Source: Paenibacillus sp. R14(2021) (lineage in GTDB: Bacteria; Bacillota; Bacilli; Paenibacillales; Paenibacillaceae). Taken from it: a stretch of 64,000 nt of DNA. This document shows positions 8,785-18,988 of this stretch, piece by piece. Position 1 is the first letter of the stretch. Every line of letters starts with the position of its first letter. The stretch covers positions 992,001 to 1,056,000 of the forward strand of contig NZ_CP080269.1 in NCBI RefSeq assembly GCF_019431355.1. The letters are read 5' to 3'. Under the pieces are notes generated by a model that was given only the letters and a program-made list of their open reading frames with translations, was not told where the DNA came from and searched no databases. Position numbers and translations under genes: made by a program.

Positions 8785-10254
8785 GTGCAATTGAAGAGAG
8801 TTTTGCTGCTGGTCGCCATTATATCGCTGGTCGCTTCGATCGGCATTCCGGCTGCATCGGCAGCTGCCCCATACGAAGCCTACACGTACGATTACTACGG
8901 CGATTCATCGCCGCTGCCAGCTCCGTTCGTGCCGGATGCCGCGATTACGGGCGAGAGCTTGGGGGTCGGCGACTTCAAAGAGCCGAGCGACATGTTCGTT
9001 GCAAAGGACAATACCACGTATATCCTGGATAGCGGCAACGCGCGGATCATCGTGCTGGATCCAGATATGCACGTCAACCGCATCATCGAGACGTTCACGA
9101 ACAACGGCAAGGAGGACGGATTTGCGGCTCCGCAGGGGCTGTTCGTTTCCGACAGAAATGAATTATACGTGGCGGACACCGATCACGGGCGCGTCGTCGT
9201 GCTGTCGGAGAAAGGCGAGCTGATCCGGATTATCGACAATCCGAAATCGGATATTTTGCCCGCGGGATTCAAGTTCGTGCCGCTCAAAGTCACCGTCGAT
9301 GCGGCGGATCGCGTATTCGTCATCGCGCGCGGCATATTCGAAGGCATCATGCAATTCGACGACAAGAACAATTTCATGGGTTATGTCGGCACGATCAACG
9401 TGTCGCCTACCGTCTGGGATCGGCTCTGGAAGTCGTTGTCCACCAAGGCACAGAAGGCGCAGATGCAGCTGTTCATCCCAACCGAGTTCTCGAATGTCGA
9501 TATCGACCCCAAAGGCTTCGTGTATGCGACCGCGATCGATATCACGTCCAACACTCCAATCAGGCGGCTGAATCCGTCCGGCGACGACGTTCTCAAGCGG
9601 CTCGGCTACTGGGATGTCAAAGGCGATATCCGCTTCCGGATGTTCGGCAACAATTCGGGTCCATCCAAGTTCTCCGACATCAAGGTGCTAGGCGGCGGCA
9701 TGTATGTCGCGCTCGACTCCAACCGCGCGCGGCTGTTCACGTACAACGATGAAGGCGATTTGCTGTACGCCTTCGGCGGCCGGGGCAACCAGCTCGGAGT
9801 CTTCAATACGCCCGTCGCCGTCGAGAAGATTGGCGATAAGCTCGCGGTGCTGGACAGCGGCAAGAAGAACATCGTCATCTTCCGTCCGACGAAGTTCGGA
9901 ACCCTCGTCCGGCAGGCGACAACGGAGCACTATAACGGCAACGACGACGTCGCCGTCAAGATATGGAGCGACGTGCTTCGCTTGAATACGAACTACGAAA
10001 TCGCGTACCTCGGCATCGGCAAATCGCTCCTGATGCAGAAGAACAACGAGAAGGCGATGGAATATTTCAAGCTGGGCATGAGCCGCAAAAACTTTTCGGT
10101 CGCTTACAAGCGGTATCGCCGGGAACTGCTGAAGGAGCAGTTCGGCACGTTCATGACCGTCGTCCTTACCCTCATCATCGCGTTTACCGCTTATCGCGTT
10201 GCAAGACTCGTCATCAGAAGGAGGGCTGTGAAACATGAAGCAGGACTTTCTTAA
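8785..10254 (+). CDS. Secreted, membrane-anchored NHL-repeat (beta-propeller) protein with TPR-like C-terminus
   Basis: 489 residues from GTG 8785 after GGGGGAGG. A signal peptide (about 1-27, ending ASAAA) is followed by NHL-type blades: FKEPSDMFVAKDNTTYILDS, then FAAPQGLFVSDRNELYVADT. A short TPR-like helical repeat (about 400-445, EIAYLGIGKSLLMQKNNEKA) and a C-terminal membrane helix (about 452-475) end the protein. The predicted layout is a propeller outside the membrane with a positively charged cytoplasmic tail. The function is not known. Its place between two permease pairs suggests a scaffold or sensor of the glycan uptake machinery. It overlaps the next gene by 20 bp. Confidence 0.78.
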   Translation: MQLKRVLLLVAIISLVASIGIPAASAAAPYEAYTYDYYGDSSPLPAPFVPDAAITGESLGVGDFKEPSDMFVAKDNTTYILDSGNARIIVLDPDMHVNRIIETFTNNGKEDGFAAPQGLFVSDRNELYVADTDHGRVVVLSEKGELIRIIDNPKSDILPAGFKFVPLKVTVDAADRVFVIARGIFEGIMQFDDKNNFMGYVGTINVSPTVWDRLWKSLSTKAQKAQMQLFIPTEFSNVDIDPKGFVYATAIDITSNTPIRRLNPSGDDVLKRLGYWDVKGDIRFRMFGNNSGPSKFSDIKVLGGGMYVALDSNRARLFTYNDEGDLLYAFGGRGNQLGVFNTPVAVEKIGDKLAVLDSGKKNIVIFRPTKFGTLVRQATTEHYNGNDDVAVKIWSDVLRLNTNYEIAYLGIGKSLLMQKNNEKAMEYFKLGMSRKNFSVAYKRYRRELLKEQFGTFMTVVLTLIIAFTAYRVARLVIRRRAVKHEAGLS

Positions 10255-10855
10255 ATTTCCGCTCCATCTGATCGTGCGTCCTTTTGACGGATTCTGGGAC
10301 ATGAAGTACGAGGGCAAGGGCAAATTGAAAGTTGCGCTGCTGATCTTGCTCGCGCTTATTCTGACGACGATTCTGCAGAAGCAATTTGCCGGCTTTCTCG
10401 TCAACAGGGTCGATCCGCGCTCGTTAAACAGCCTGGACGATCTGGAGTTCACGATTCTACCTTTCTTGTTGTTCTGCATCGCAAACTGGTCGATCACGAC
10501 GCTCATGGAAGGGGAAGGGAAGTTCAAAGAGATCGTAATGGCGACCGGGTACGCGCTGCTGCCTATCGTGCTCATCAATCTGCCGATGACGTTCATCAGC
10601 CGGTTCATGACGCAGGAGGAGACGGCGTTCTATTATCTCCTGAACAGCATCTCCAGCATATGGTTCGTCGTGCTGTTATTCGTGGGGATAATGACTGTCC
10701 ACCAATATACGCCGGTCAAGACGGTGCTGACGATGGTGCTGACCGTCATCGCCATAGGGTTCGTCGTCTTTATCGCCACCTTGGCGTTCAGTCTCGGTTC
10801 GCAGATCTACTGGTTCATCTTCGACGTTTACCGTGAAATCATATTCCGGACCTAA
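10235..10855 (+). CDS. Yip1-family integral membrane protein
   Basis: 206 residues, ATG 10235 preceded by GAAGGAGGG inside the end of the NHL gene (20 bp overlap, coupled translation). About five hydrophobic helices follow a cytoplasmic N-terminus (LKFPLHLIVRPFDGFWDMKY, typical of Yip1-domain proteins). The role in bacteria is unknown. The tight coupling to the NHL protein and the downstream DUF5696 protein suggests that the three act together at the membrane. Confidence 0.72.
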   Translation: MKQDFLKFPLHLIVRPFDGFWDMKYEGKGKLKVALLILLALILTTILQKQFAGFLVNRVDPRSLNSLDDLEFTILPFLLFCIANWSITTLMEGEGKFKEIVMATGYALLPIVLINLPMTFISRFMTQEETAFYYLLNSISSIWFVVLLFVGIMTVHQYTPVKTVLTMVLTVIAIGFVVFIATLAFSLGSQIYWFIFDVYREIIFRT

Positions 10856-10869
10856 AGGAGGCCGCATTC

Positions 10870-13446
10870 TTGAAAAAACGTACAAAATGGGTTGCGGCGC
10901 TTGCCTGTATCGGGATTGTCGGCGTCGGGGCATTCGTCTATAGCTTGTATATGAAAGGCGCTCCTTCCACCGACATAGCTGCTTTCGCACGATCGGACAT
11001 GAAGCCTGCAGGTACGACCGAACTGAAATATATGACGGACAACAGCAACGCAGTCCCGGGCATGAAGCTCGTGGCGCAGACGAATGCGCTCGCGCTTTAC
11101 ATGAATCCGGATACGACCGAAGTCGCCGTCCTTAACCAGGTAAGCGGCAAGGTGTGGCGCAGCAATCCAGGGGATATCGACTCGGATGCCAAAGCATCGC
11201 CATTCGAGAAGGACCGCTTGGCTGCGCAGGTGGCGTTGAATTATCGCGATTCGATCGGGACGCTTGGCACGATCACCAATTTTACGGACAGCATTCAGCG
11301 TAAGCAGTTCAAGGCGGAGGGGATCGAGAACGGCGTCCGGATTACGTATACGATCGGGGATACGTCGCTCGGGATCGATGCGCTGCCGAAGCGGATCAGC
11401 AAGAAGAGGTTCGAGGAGAAGGTGCTGAGCAAGCTGGACGAGAAGACGGGTGCTTACGTATCGAACCGCTATTATCCGCTGGACGGCAATCCGGACGTGC
11501 TGGAACGGCTTGATACGGAAGTGTCGAGAGCGCTCGTATTGAAAAGGGTGCTCGATGCCTTCGCCAAAGCCGGATACACAGCTGAGGATTTAAAGGCGGA
11601 CAACGACGAGAACGGCATGTCAGGCGGCAGCGCTTCGACGAAGCCGAACTTCACGATTCCGATTGAATACCAGCTCTCCGGCGATTCGCTGATCGTGCAT
11701 GTTCCGGTGAAGGACATCCAGGAGAGCGAAGGCTACCAGATCCGTTCCGTCGAGCTGCTCGACTTCTTCGGGGCGGCAAGCCAGGATGAGAAAGGCTACA
11801 TGCTCGTTCCCGACGGCTCCGGCAGTTTGATCAACCTGAATAATGGCAAAGTGGGCGAAGAGGTCTACGTGCAGCGGGTGTACGGCGACGACCAGAACGA
11901 CAATTCGAAGCGGCGCGGGCAGATAGCCGAAGTCGCGCGGCTGCCGGTGTTCGGGATGAAAGCGGGCGACGAGGCGTGGTTCGCCACGATCGAGAAGGGC
12001 GAGGGCATCGCCAGCATTAACGCGGACATTAGCGGCCGCAAAAATTCCTACAACAGCGCCTACGCCAGCTTCGCCATTCGCGGCGAAGACGAGCTGGAGC
12101 TGTACAAAGGCAACAAGGTGGACGAATTCCAGCTGCTAACAGACGATCGCTTCGCGGGCGACATCCAGCTTCGGTATAACTTCCTCTCCGGCGATCAGGC
12201 GTCGTACTCGGGCATGGCGGCGCTGTACCGGAACAATCTGGTTAAGGAAGGCTTGCTGCAGCCGCTGAAAACTCAAGCGCAGCTGCCGTTCTACGTCGAC
12301 CTGCTCGGCGCGGTGGACAAACGCAAATCGTTTCTCGGCGTGCCTTATAAAGGTCTGATGACGATGACGACGATCAACCAAGCGAGCCAAATCGCCAAGG
12401 AAATCAAGGCTGCAGGCGTGTCCAACGTGCAAATGCGCTACGTCGGCTGGTTCAATGAAGGGATCGACCACAAGGTTCCGGAAACCGTCAAGCTCGACAG
12501 ACAGCTTGGAAGCAAAACGGACTTGTCTAAGTTGGCGGCTCAGCTGAAGGACATGGGCGGCAACTTATATCCGGACGTCGCGTTCCAGCATGTGCTGCGC
12601 GAGAACCACGACTTCAAACCGGCTTCGGACGCGACTCGCTTCGTCACAAGGGAGCAAGCTCTGCTGCAGCCATACGACCGCGCGCTGAACGCGATGAACA
12701 ATCAATGGGGCTCCTTCTACTTATTGTCACCGGCGAAGCTGCCATACTTCGTGAGCCAGTTTGTCGACAGCTACAAGAAGTACAAGATGGATTCGGTCGC
12801 GCTGCGCGACATGGGCGATACGCTGACGGCCGATTATCGCGTCAACCGCGTCGTGTTCAGGGACGTCGCCAAGAACATCGTGACCGATCAGCTCGGTAAA
12901 ATCGAGAAGAGCTATCCGAACGTGATGATGACCGGGGGCAACCGATACGCGTTGAAATATGCCGACCAGCTGGTGAACGTACCGATGGCCTCCAGCTCAT
13001 TCAGCATCGAGGACGAGGTCGTTCCGTTCTATGAAATGGTCGTCCACGGCTACAAGGAATATGCCGGCGCTCCGATCAATCTGGACGACGAGCAGGACTT
13101 ATCGTACCATCTGCTCCATTCGCTGGAATACGGCGCGGCGCCGCATTTCTTCTGGTCGTACGAGTCTTCTTCCAAGCTGAAGCTGACGACTTACGAATCG
13201 TTATTCTCGACGTCTTACTCAGATTGGCTGGGGGATGCAGTGGATTTGTACGGCAAGCTGAACAAAGTGCTCGCCAAGCTGCAGAGCGAGACGATTACGG
13301 AGCATGCGCAGTTGAAGCCCGGCGTCGTCAAGGTCAGCTACAGCAACGGAACATCGATTTATGTGAACTATACGGATCAGCCCGTCACCGTTCAAGATGT
13401 TCAGATCGGTGCGAAAAATTTTATCGTGGGTGGTGACAGACAGTGA
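10870..13446 (+). CDS. DUF5696-type large exported protein
   Basis: 858 residues from TTG 10870, 7 nt after AAAGGAGG. An N-terminal membrane segment (about 7-26) acts as signal or anchor. A beta-rich N-terminal half is followed by a region that looks like a TIM barrel, with motifs such as GVSNVQMRYVGWFNEG, MDSVALRDMGDTL and MMTGGNRYALKYAD. Those Asp/Glu-rich strand ends resemble glycosidase active sites of the GH101/GH129 type, but that is only an impression from the sequence. It overlaps the next permease gene by 4 bp. A role in glycan binding or cleavage at the cell surface is inferred. Confidence 0.72.
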   Translation: MKKRTKWVAALACIGIVGVGAFVYSLYMKGAPSTDIAAFARSDMKPAGTTELKYMTDNSNAVPGMKLVAQTNALALYMNPDTTEVAVLNQVSGKVWRSNPGDIDSDAKASPFEKDRLAAQVALNYRDSIGTLGTITNFTDSIQRKQFKAEGIENGVRITYTIGDTSLGIDALPKRISKKRFEEKVLSKLDEKTGAYVSNRYYPLDGNPDVLERLDTEVSRALVLKRVLDAFAKAGYTAEDLKADNDENGMSGGSASTKPNFTIPIEYQLSGDSLIVHVPVKDIQESEGYQIRSVELLDFFGAASQDEKGYMLVPDGSGSLINLNNGKVGEEVYVQRVYGDDQNDNSKRRGQIAEVARLPVFGMKAGDEAWFATIEKGEGIASINADISGRKNSYNSAYASFAIRGEDELELYKGNKVDEFQLLTDDRFAGDIQLRYNFLSGDQASYSGMAALYRNNLVKEGLLQPLKTQAQLPFYVDLLGAVDKRKSFLGVPYKGLMTMTTINQASQIAKEIKAAGVSNVQMRYVGWFNEGIDHKVPETVKLDRQLGSKTDLSKLAAQLKDMGGNLYPDVAFQHVLRENHDFKPASDATRFVTREQALLQPYDRALNAMNNQWGSFYLLSPAKLPYFVSQFVDSYKKYKMDSVALRDMGDTLTADYRVNRVVFRDVAKNIVTDQLGKIEKSYPNVMMTGGNRYALKYADQLVNVPMASSSFSIEDEVVPFYEMVVHGYKEYAGAPINLDDEQDLSYHLLHSLEYGAAPHFFWSYESSSKLKLTTYESLFSTSYSDWLGDAVDLYGKLNKVLAKLQSETITEHAQLKPGVVKVSYSNGTSIYVNYTDQPVTVQDVQIGAKNFIVGGDRQ

Positions 13447-14348
13447 ACATAAAACGATTAACATTGACCCAGAAACGCGCGCTGCTCGGCATCCTGTTCA
13501 TCATGCCTTGGCTGCTCGGCTTCGTGTTCTTGTTCGCGACGCCGCTGTTTCAATCGATTCATTTCAGCTTAAGCAACATGAAGATCGCCCCTGGAGGCGG
13601 ATATACGCTTGATTTCATCGGATGGGATAACTTCAAGAACGCGATGTCGATCGATCCGAATTTCAACCGCATTCTGACGCAGTCCTTGAGCGAGATGGCA
13701 TGGAACGTGCCGATGATCTTGTTCTTCAGCTTGTTTACGGCGACGTTGCTGAACACCAGGTTCGTCGGACGCCCGTTCGCGCGCGCGATCTTCTTCCTGC
13801 CAGTCATTCTGGCTTCCGGCGCCATTGCCGCCGCCCAGACGTCGGGCCTCATTCAATTGACCGGCAGCTCGGAGATGGCGAAGGAGCTGGGGCAGCAGCA
13901 GAACGGCTTCGATCCGCTGACGCTCGCCTTCACGTTGTCCGATGCGGGACTCCCGATGTGGTTTATCGACTACATCATCAGTGCCGTGCAGCGAATTTAC
14001 GAGATCATCAAGAGCTCCGGCGTCCAGATTTTGATCTTCCTGGCCGCGCTCCAATCGGTTCCCGTCTCCATGTACGAGGTCGCCAAGATGGAAGGCGCTA
14101 CGGCGTACGAGACGTTCTGGAAGATTACGTTCCCGATGGTCAGCCCGTTAATCTTGACAAACATCATTTATACGATCATCGACTCGTTCACGAACAGCCA
14201 AGTAACGACGACGATCTACAACACGGCGTTCCAGTCGCAAAACTTCGGGCTCAGCGCCGCGATGTCCTGGATTTATACCGCGGTTATCAGCATCATACTC
14301 ATCATCGTCGGCATTCTCGTGTCCAGAAGAGTGTTTTACTACAATTGA
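13443..14348 (+). CDS. ABC sugar transporter permease (second pair, MalF type)
   Basis: 301 residues from GTG 13443, sharing 4 bp with the DUF5696 gene. Six membrane segments and an EAA loop (MYEVAKMEGATAYETFWKIT, then FPMVSP) are present. It is the first half of a second permease pair in the same operon. The operon therefore either builds two importers or uses alternative permeases with the two binding proteins. Confidence 0.88.
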   Translation: MNIKRLTLTQKRALLGILFIMPWLLGFVFLFATPLFQSIHFSLSNMKIAPGGGYTLDFIGWDNFKNAMSIDPNFNRILTQSLSEMAWNVPMILFFSLFTATLLNTRFVGRPFARAIFFLPVILASGAIAAAQTSGLIQLTGSSEMAKELGQQQNGFDPLTLAFTLSDAGLPMWFIDYIISAVQRIYEIIKSSGVQILIFLAALQSVPVSMYEVAKMEGATAYETFWKITFPMVSPLILTNIIYTIIDSFTNSQVTTTIYNTAFQSQNFGLSAAMSWIYTAVISIILIIVGILVSRRVFYYN

Positions 14349-14369
14349 CGGGATAGGAGGGCGAAGGCA

Positions 14370-15365
14370 TTGAAACTCGATTTGCAAAACGAAGCCGTCG
14401 TCATACAAATGCAAAAGGCGCGCAACAAGACGGCATCGCTGCTGTGGCTCATTTTCCGTTACATTCTGATCATCGGGATTTCGTTCATCATTCTCTATCC
14501 GATCCTGCAGCAACTGTCGGTCGCCTTTAAGGATAAGACGGATATCTACAATCCGACGATCTACATGATTCCGGTGCATTTCACGATGGAGAACGTGCGG
14601 TATGCGATGGCCGTGCTGAATTACTGGCCGCTCCTGAAGAACACGCTTATCTTCGCGGCATCTACGACGCTTCTCCAAGCCGCTTCATGCTCGCTGGCGG
14701 GCTACGGCTTTGCCCGGTTTAATTTCCCCGGAAAAAACATCTTGTTCACGCTCGTCGTGCTGACGATTTTGATTCCGTCCAGTACACTGATGGTGCCGAT
14801 GTACATTCATTTCCGCTCGTTCGATCTGTTTGGCGCCATCCATCTGGTCACCGGCAAAGAAGGCATCAACATGCTCAACACATACGGCCCATCGCTGATT
14901 ACGGCCGCATTCGCCAACGGCCTGAAATCCGGCTTGTTCATTTATATTTTCCGGCAGTTCTTCCGCGGCATGCCAGGCGAAATCGAAGAGGCGGCGCTCA
15001 TCGACGGCGCCGGCGGCATCCGCACCTTCTTCACGATCATGCTGCCGAACGCGATTCCGCCGCTCATTACCGTCATCCTGTTCGCGTTCGTCTGGCAGTA
15101 CAACGACATCTTCTATGCCTCGCTGTTCAACAGCTCGAGCGACCTGATGTCGATCAAGGTATCCTCGCTGCCTGCCGACGTGAACCAGTACTTGCCGGGT
15201 ATTATGGGCATCGGCACTGGAACGAACGTCAAGGTGGATCCGAACCAAGTGTCCCTGATCGTCGACACCGGCATTCTGCTTGCGATTTCCCCGATGATCG
15301 CGATGTATCTCTTCGTGCAGCGTTTCTTCGTCGAGAGCGTCGAGCGTTCGGGTGTCGTCGGCTAA
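14370..15365 (+). CDS. ABC sugar transporter permease (second pair, MalG type)
   Basis: 331 residues from TTG 14370, preceded by TAGGAGGG. Six membrane segments and the loop EIEEAALIDGAGGIRTFFTI, then MLPNAIPP, identify the MalG-like partner of the preceding permease. The charged N-terminus of about 25 residues is cytoplasmic. Confidence 0.88.
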   Translation: MKLDLQNEAVVIQMQKARNKTASLLWLIFRYILIIGISFIILYPILQQLSVAFKDKTDIYNPTIYMIPVHFTMENVRYAMAVLNYWPLLKNTLIFAASTTLLQAASCSLAGYGFARFNFPGKNILFTLVVLTILIPSSTLMVPMYIHFRSFDLFGAIHLVTGKEGINMLNTYGPSLITAAFANGLKSGLFIYIFRQFFRGMPGEIEEAALIDGAGGIRTFFTIMLPNAIPPLITVILFAFVWQYNDIFYASLFNSSSDLMSIKVSSLPADVNQYLPGIMGIGTGTNVKVDPNQVSLIVDTGILLAISPMIAMYLFVQRFFVESVERSGVVG

Positions 15366-15392
15366 GCGCGGGGCAGCGGAAAGGAGTGCGGC

Positions 15393-16861
15393 ATGAACAA
15401 ACGCTTGCCTTCGTCACCATTGGCGGACTCCTTCTAGTTGCAGCGGCGCTTCTGCTGTCCATCCCGGCTATCAACGGCCGTAACGCGTCTCCCCGGTCTG
15501 AGCCTGACGCTCAGGCAGGGGAGATGTTAACAACAGCAGGAAAAGCGCCTCTCATTCGCAATGTGAAAGCAAATACAGCGGATGTCGGTCTCTATGAAAA
15601 GTTTGAGCTTGCTTTCGACGTGGATGGCGATTATGACAATCCTTACGATCCCGACCAGATCGACTTAGCGATGGCGCTCGCCTCGCCTTCAGGAAAAACG
15701 TGGAACATTAGCGGCTTCTATGATGCGACGGAATCGAAATGGAAGTTTCGATTCGCGCCCGACGAGAAGGGTAGTGGCGTTACCATTTCCACGCCGTCGG
15801 TCATGGCGGCACCGACAAGAGCGGCGAGGTCGAAGGCGACTTGTAAAGCGGTCGCATCCGAAAGCAGGGGCTGGATTCAGCTGTCGCAGACGAACAAGCG
15901 ATATATGGAATACCGCGACGGCTCGACCTTCTACGGCATCGGCCTTGCGTATCCGTGGAACATCACGGACGTGAACTTGGACAAAATCGCGGCAAGCGGC
16001 GGCAATCTGATCAACTACTGGAACGGCAATTACGACGGCGAAGGCAACGGCTGCGGGAGGAATCAACTGCAATCGTACGAAGCCGGCGTCGACAGGATCG
16101 ATCCGCTGAAAGCCCAGCGGGTAGACGATCTGCTCGCGGCGTTCGAGCGGCGCGGACTGCATATGAGCTTCGTCATCTGGCCGCACGACTCCCTGACCGA
16201 GCTATTGGAGGGCTGGCCCAATACATGGTCGCAGTACGGCTATTCGGCGCTTGGCCCGGCGAAGGATTTCTATGCGAGCGACAAGATGTGGCGTTATCAG
16301 GAACGGCTGTACCGGTACATCATCGCGCACTGGGGGTATAGCCTTGCGCTCGGCATCTGGGACTTGGTCGACGAGATCAATGGCACGGACGGTTGGGTGC
16401 AAAATCCGACGGACGCCTGGGTGAAGAAGGTGCACGATTACTTCAAGGCGCATGATCCGTACGGTCATCCGACGATGGGCTCGATGGCCGGCAACCGGCA
16501 GGACTACTGGGATTACGCCTATCGCACGCTCGATACCGCCGACCGGGAAAACTAGATTGATTTCCGCGAACCTCGCCTTCCCGTCAACGTCAGCGTTGAT
16601 CAAGCCTCGAAGACGCAAGCTTGGGTCATGCAGGGCGAGCGAACGTCATTCGGCTGGCTCTTGGCCGAGAAGGGCGGGGCGGGCGGCAGGTCGGTGAAGC
16701 TTACGAACTGTGCGGACGGTTCCTACGCCGTCTTCTGGTACGATCCGTGGACCGGTACGACGATCGGCGAAGGGGCCGCGGAAGCGTCGGGCGGTTCGCT
16801 CGTCGTGGAGGCGCCTGCATCGAAGCAGCCGGATCTATCGTTTACGATTACGCGGAAATAA
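15393..16861 (+). pseudogene. Decayed exported glycoside hydrolase (DUF5060 + TIM barrel), several lesions
   Basis: AAGGAG and ATG 15393 begin MNKR and then run into a stop. The signal peptide (LAFVTIGGLLLVAAALLL) continues in another frame, so there is an early frameshift. Between about 15770 and 15845 the coding frame shifts again: a frame reading GGTDKSGEVEG is the expected DUF5060-like sequence. It then returns to the frame with KAVASESRGWIQ and the catalytic-type motif WDLVDEINGTDGW. A TAG at 16553 follows DTADREN. The same frame then resumes as a C-terminal beta domain (REPRLPVNVSVDQ up to 16861), so the second half of the barrel with the expected nucleophile is gone. The intact ancestor was probably a secreted beta-mannanase or glucanase. 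Sequencing errors could explain the indels but not the missing segment. Confidence 0.72.
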
Positions 16862-16887
16862 CGATGGCGACAAGGAGATGAAGCAGA

Positions 16888-17923
16888 ATGAACGACGAGT
16901 GGGCGCAGCGGATGAACGTCGAACCGAAATTGATTAACCCGCAGGCCGACGATTGCGCGAGGCGGCTGATGGCTTATCTGTGCGATACGTACGGCAAACG
17001 GATGCTGACCGGACAACAGATCGGCGTCCACGCAACACCGGAGATGGACGTGATTTTCCGCGAGACGGGGCACTATCCGGCTGTCGGCGGCTTCGATTTC
17101 ATGAACGATTCTCCGTCCCGCACGGAGCGCGGTTCCGTCGGTACCGATACGGCGCTCGCCTTGCAATGGTGGCAGGCAGGCGGGATCGTCACCTTCTGCT
17201 GGCATTGGAACGCGCCGAAGGATCTGGTCGATCGGCCGCCCGACAACGGCTGGCACCGCGGCTTCTACACCACGGCCACGACGTTCGATCTTGCCAAAGC
17301 GATGGAGGATCCGTCGTCGGAGGAATACGTCTTGCTGCTTCGCGATATTGACGTTATCTCCGGCTTGCTCGCGCAGCTCCGGGAAGCCGGCGTGCCCGTC
17401 CTGTGGCGGCCCGCTCCACGAAGCATCCGGCGGCTGGTTCTGGTGGGGCGCCAAGGGACCGGAGCCGTGCATCCGGCTCTGGAAGCTGATATACGACCGG
17501 ATGACGCGGCTGCACGGCCTGCACAATCTGATCTGGGTGTGGAACGGGCAGCATAAGGACTGGTATCCGGGCGATGCGTACGTGGACATCATCGGCGAAG
17601 ACGTGTATTCGCCCGCACGGAATTATCAATCGAACGTCGACCGCTTCCGGCAGGCGCTGAGCTATACGGATGCCGCGAAGATCATCGCGCTGTCCGAGAA
17701 CGGACCGCTTCCGGATCCCGATCTCATGATCGCGGGCGGCGCGCTTTGGCTGTGGAATTGTACGTGGTACGGCAATTTTCTGCATAAGCAGGAGGATGGC
17801 GAGACGGTCGTTTCGGATCAATACACCGAAGTGGAGATGCTGAAGAAAGTTTATCGGCATCCCTTTACGGTGACGCGCGACGAGCTGCCCGATCTCGTCC
17901 ATTACCCCCTGTCTCATCCCTAA
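16888..17923 (+). pseudogene. GH26 beta-mannanase, single-base frameshift
   Basis: ATG 16888 follows AAGGAG. The first frame runs from GKRMLTGQQIGVHA to LREAGVPVLWRP, typical of GH26. An extra C in the CCC run at 17410-17412 throws it out of frame. The next frame continues without loss as LHEASGGWFWWGAKGP, which holds the acid/base Glu, and later IIALSENGPLPDP, which holds the nucleophile Glu. Repairing one base gives about 344 residues with no signal peptide, suggesting a cytoplasmic enzyme acting on imported mannooligosaccharides. All catalytic motifs are intact, so the lesion is recent, phase-variable or a sequencing error. Confidence 0.8.
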
Positions 17924-17949
17924 CAGACAGCGAAAAGGAGAATCCGAAA

Positions 17950-18933
17950 ATGATGTTCGTTAAAGGCATGACGTACGGCTGGAACAGCAAACGCGGCGCT
18001 TATAGGCAGCCGTATGCGACCAATTCGCTCCGCAAGCTCAAGGAGACGGGCAGCGAATGGATTGCGTTATCCTTCTACACGCATCAAGCGAACGTGTATG
18101 CGACGGATATCCCTTTCGATTACGGGTACACGATGACGGACAGAGACATCGAGCATGCCGTGAAGGAAGCAAAGGCGCTTGGGCTGAAAGTATGCCTGAA
18201 GCCCGTCGTCAATTCCGCGGACGGCATCTGGCGGGCGCATATCGGGTTTCCGGAGGAAGCGGGAGCCGAGCCATATTGGGACGCGTGGTTCCGTTCGTAT
18301 ACGAATTTTCTCGCCCATTACGCGGAGCTCGCCGAAGAGCTGGCCTGCGACATGTTCTGCATTGGCTGCGAAATGGTGAAGACCGAATCCAAGGCCGGCC
18401 ATTGGACCGCCTTGATCGATCGCGTTCGCGAGCTCTACGGCGGTCCGATCGTCTATAACGCCAATCACGGCTCGGAAGAGCGGATCAAATGGTTTGACGG
18501 CGTCGACTATATCGGCACGAGCGCCTATTACCCCGTTGCGAAGCAGCCCGGCGACGGCGAGGAAGCGATGATCGCGAATTGGCTGCCGGTTCGGGAGAAG
18601 ATGGCCGCGCTGCACGCCAAGTTCAACAAGCCGATCATCTTCATGGAAATCGGCTGCCGCAGCGCCTTCGGCTGCGCGACGATGCCGTGGGATTTCACGC
18701 ATACGGAGCTGCCCTTCAGCGAGGAGGAGCAGGCGAACTTCTACAGCTCGGTCATGAAGGTGTTCTGGGAGGAGCCTTGGTTTGCCGGCTTCTTCTGGTG
18801 GGATTGGAGCGTGAAGCTCTACGAGCGGGAAGCGGCCGGCTCGAACGTCGGCTTCGACATCTACGGTAAGAAGGCCGAACGGATCGTGAAGGAATGGTAC
18901 GCGAAGCCGAAGACGTTTCAGGGAGCATTCTGA
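17950..18933 (+). CDS. GH113-type beta-mannanase
   Basis: 327 residues from ATG 17950 after AAAAGGAG. No signal peptide, so it is probably cytoplasmic. The N-terminus GMTYGWNSKRGAY and the barrel motifs match GH113 endo-beta-1,4-mannanases (known example: AaManA of Alicyclobacillus). The likely acid/base is Glu141 in FCIGCEMVKTE and the nucleophile Glu233 in IIFMEIGCRS. The final strand FFWWDWSVKLY is also typical. It is the only mannanase of this cluster that is intact, next to a frameshifted GH26 gene and a decayed DUF5060 enzyme. Confidence 0.87.
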   Translation: MMFVKGMTYGWNSKRGAYRQPYATNSLRKLKETGSEWIALSFYTHQANVYATDIPFDYGYTMTDRDIEHAVKEAKALGLKVCLKPVVNSADGIWRAHIGFPEEAGAEPYWDAWFRSYTNFLAHYAELAEELACDMFCIGCEMVKTESKAGHWTALIDRVRELYGGPIVYNANHGSEERIKWFDGVDYIGTSAYYPVAKQPGDGEEAMIANWLPVREKMAALHAKFNKPIIFMEIGCRSAFGCATMPWDFTHTELPFSEEEQANFYSSVMKVFWEEPWFAGFFWWDWSVKLYEREAAGSNVGFDIYGKKAERIVKEWYAKPKTFQGAF

Positions 18934-18988
18934 GACCGACGTTCTTAGTATGAGAGATTCCAATTCTAGCATAGGAGCTGATAGAAGC

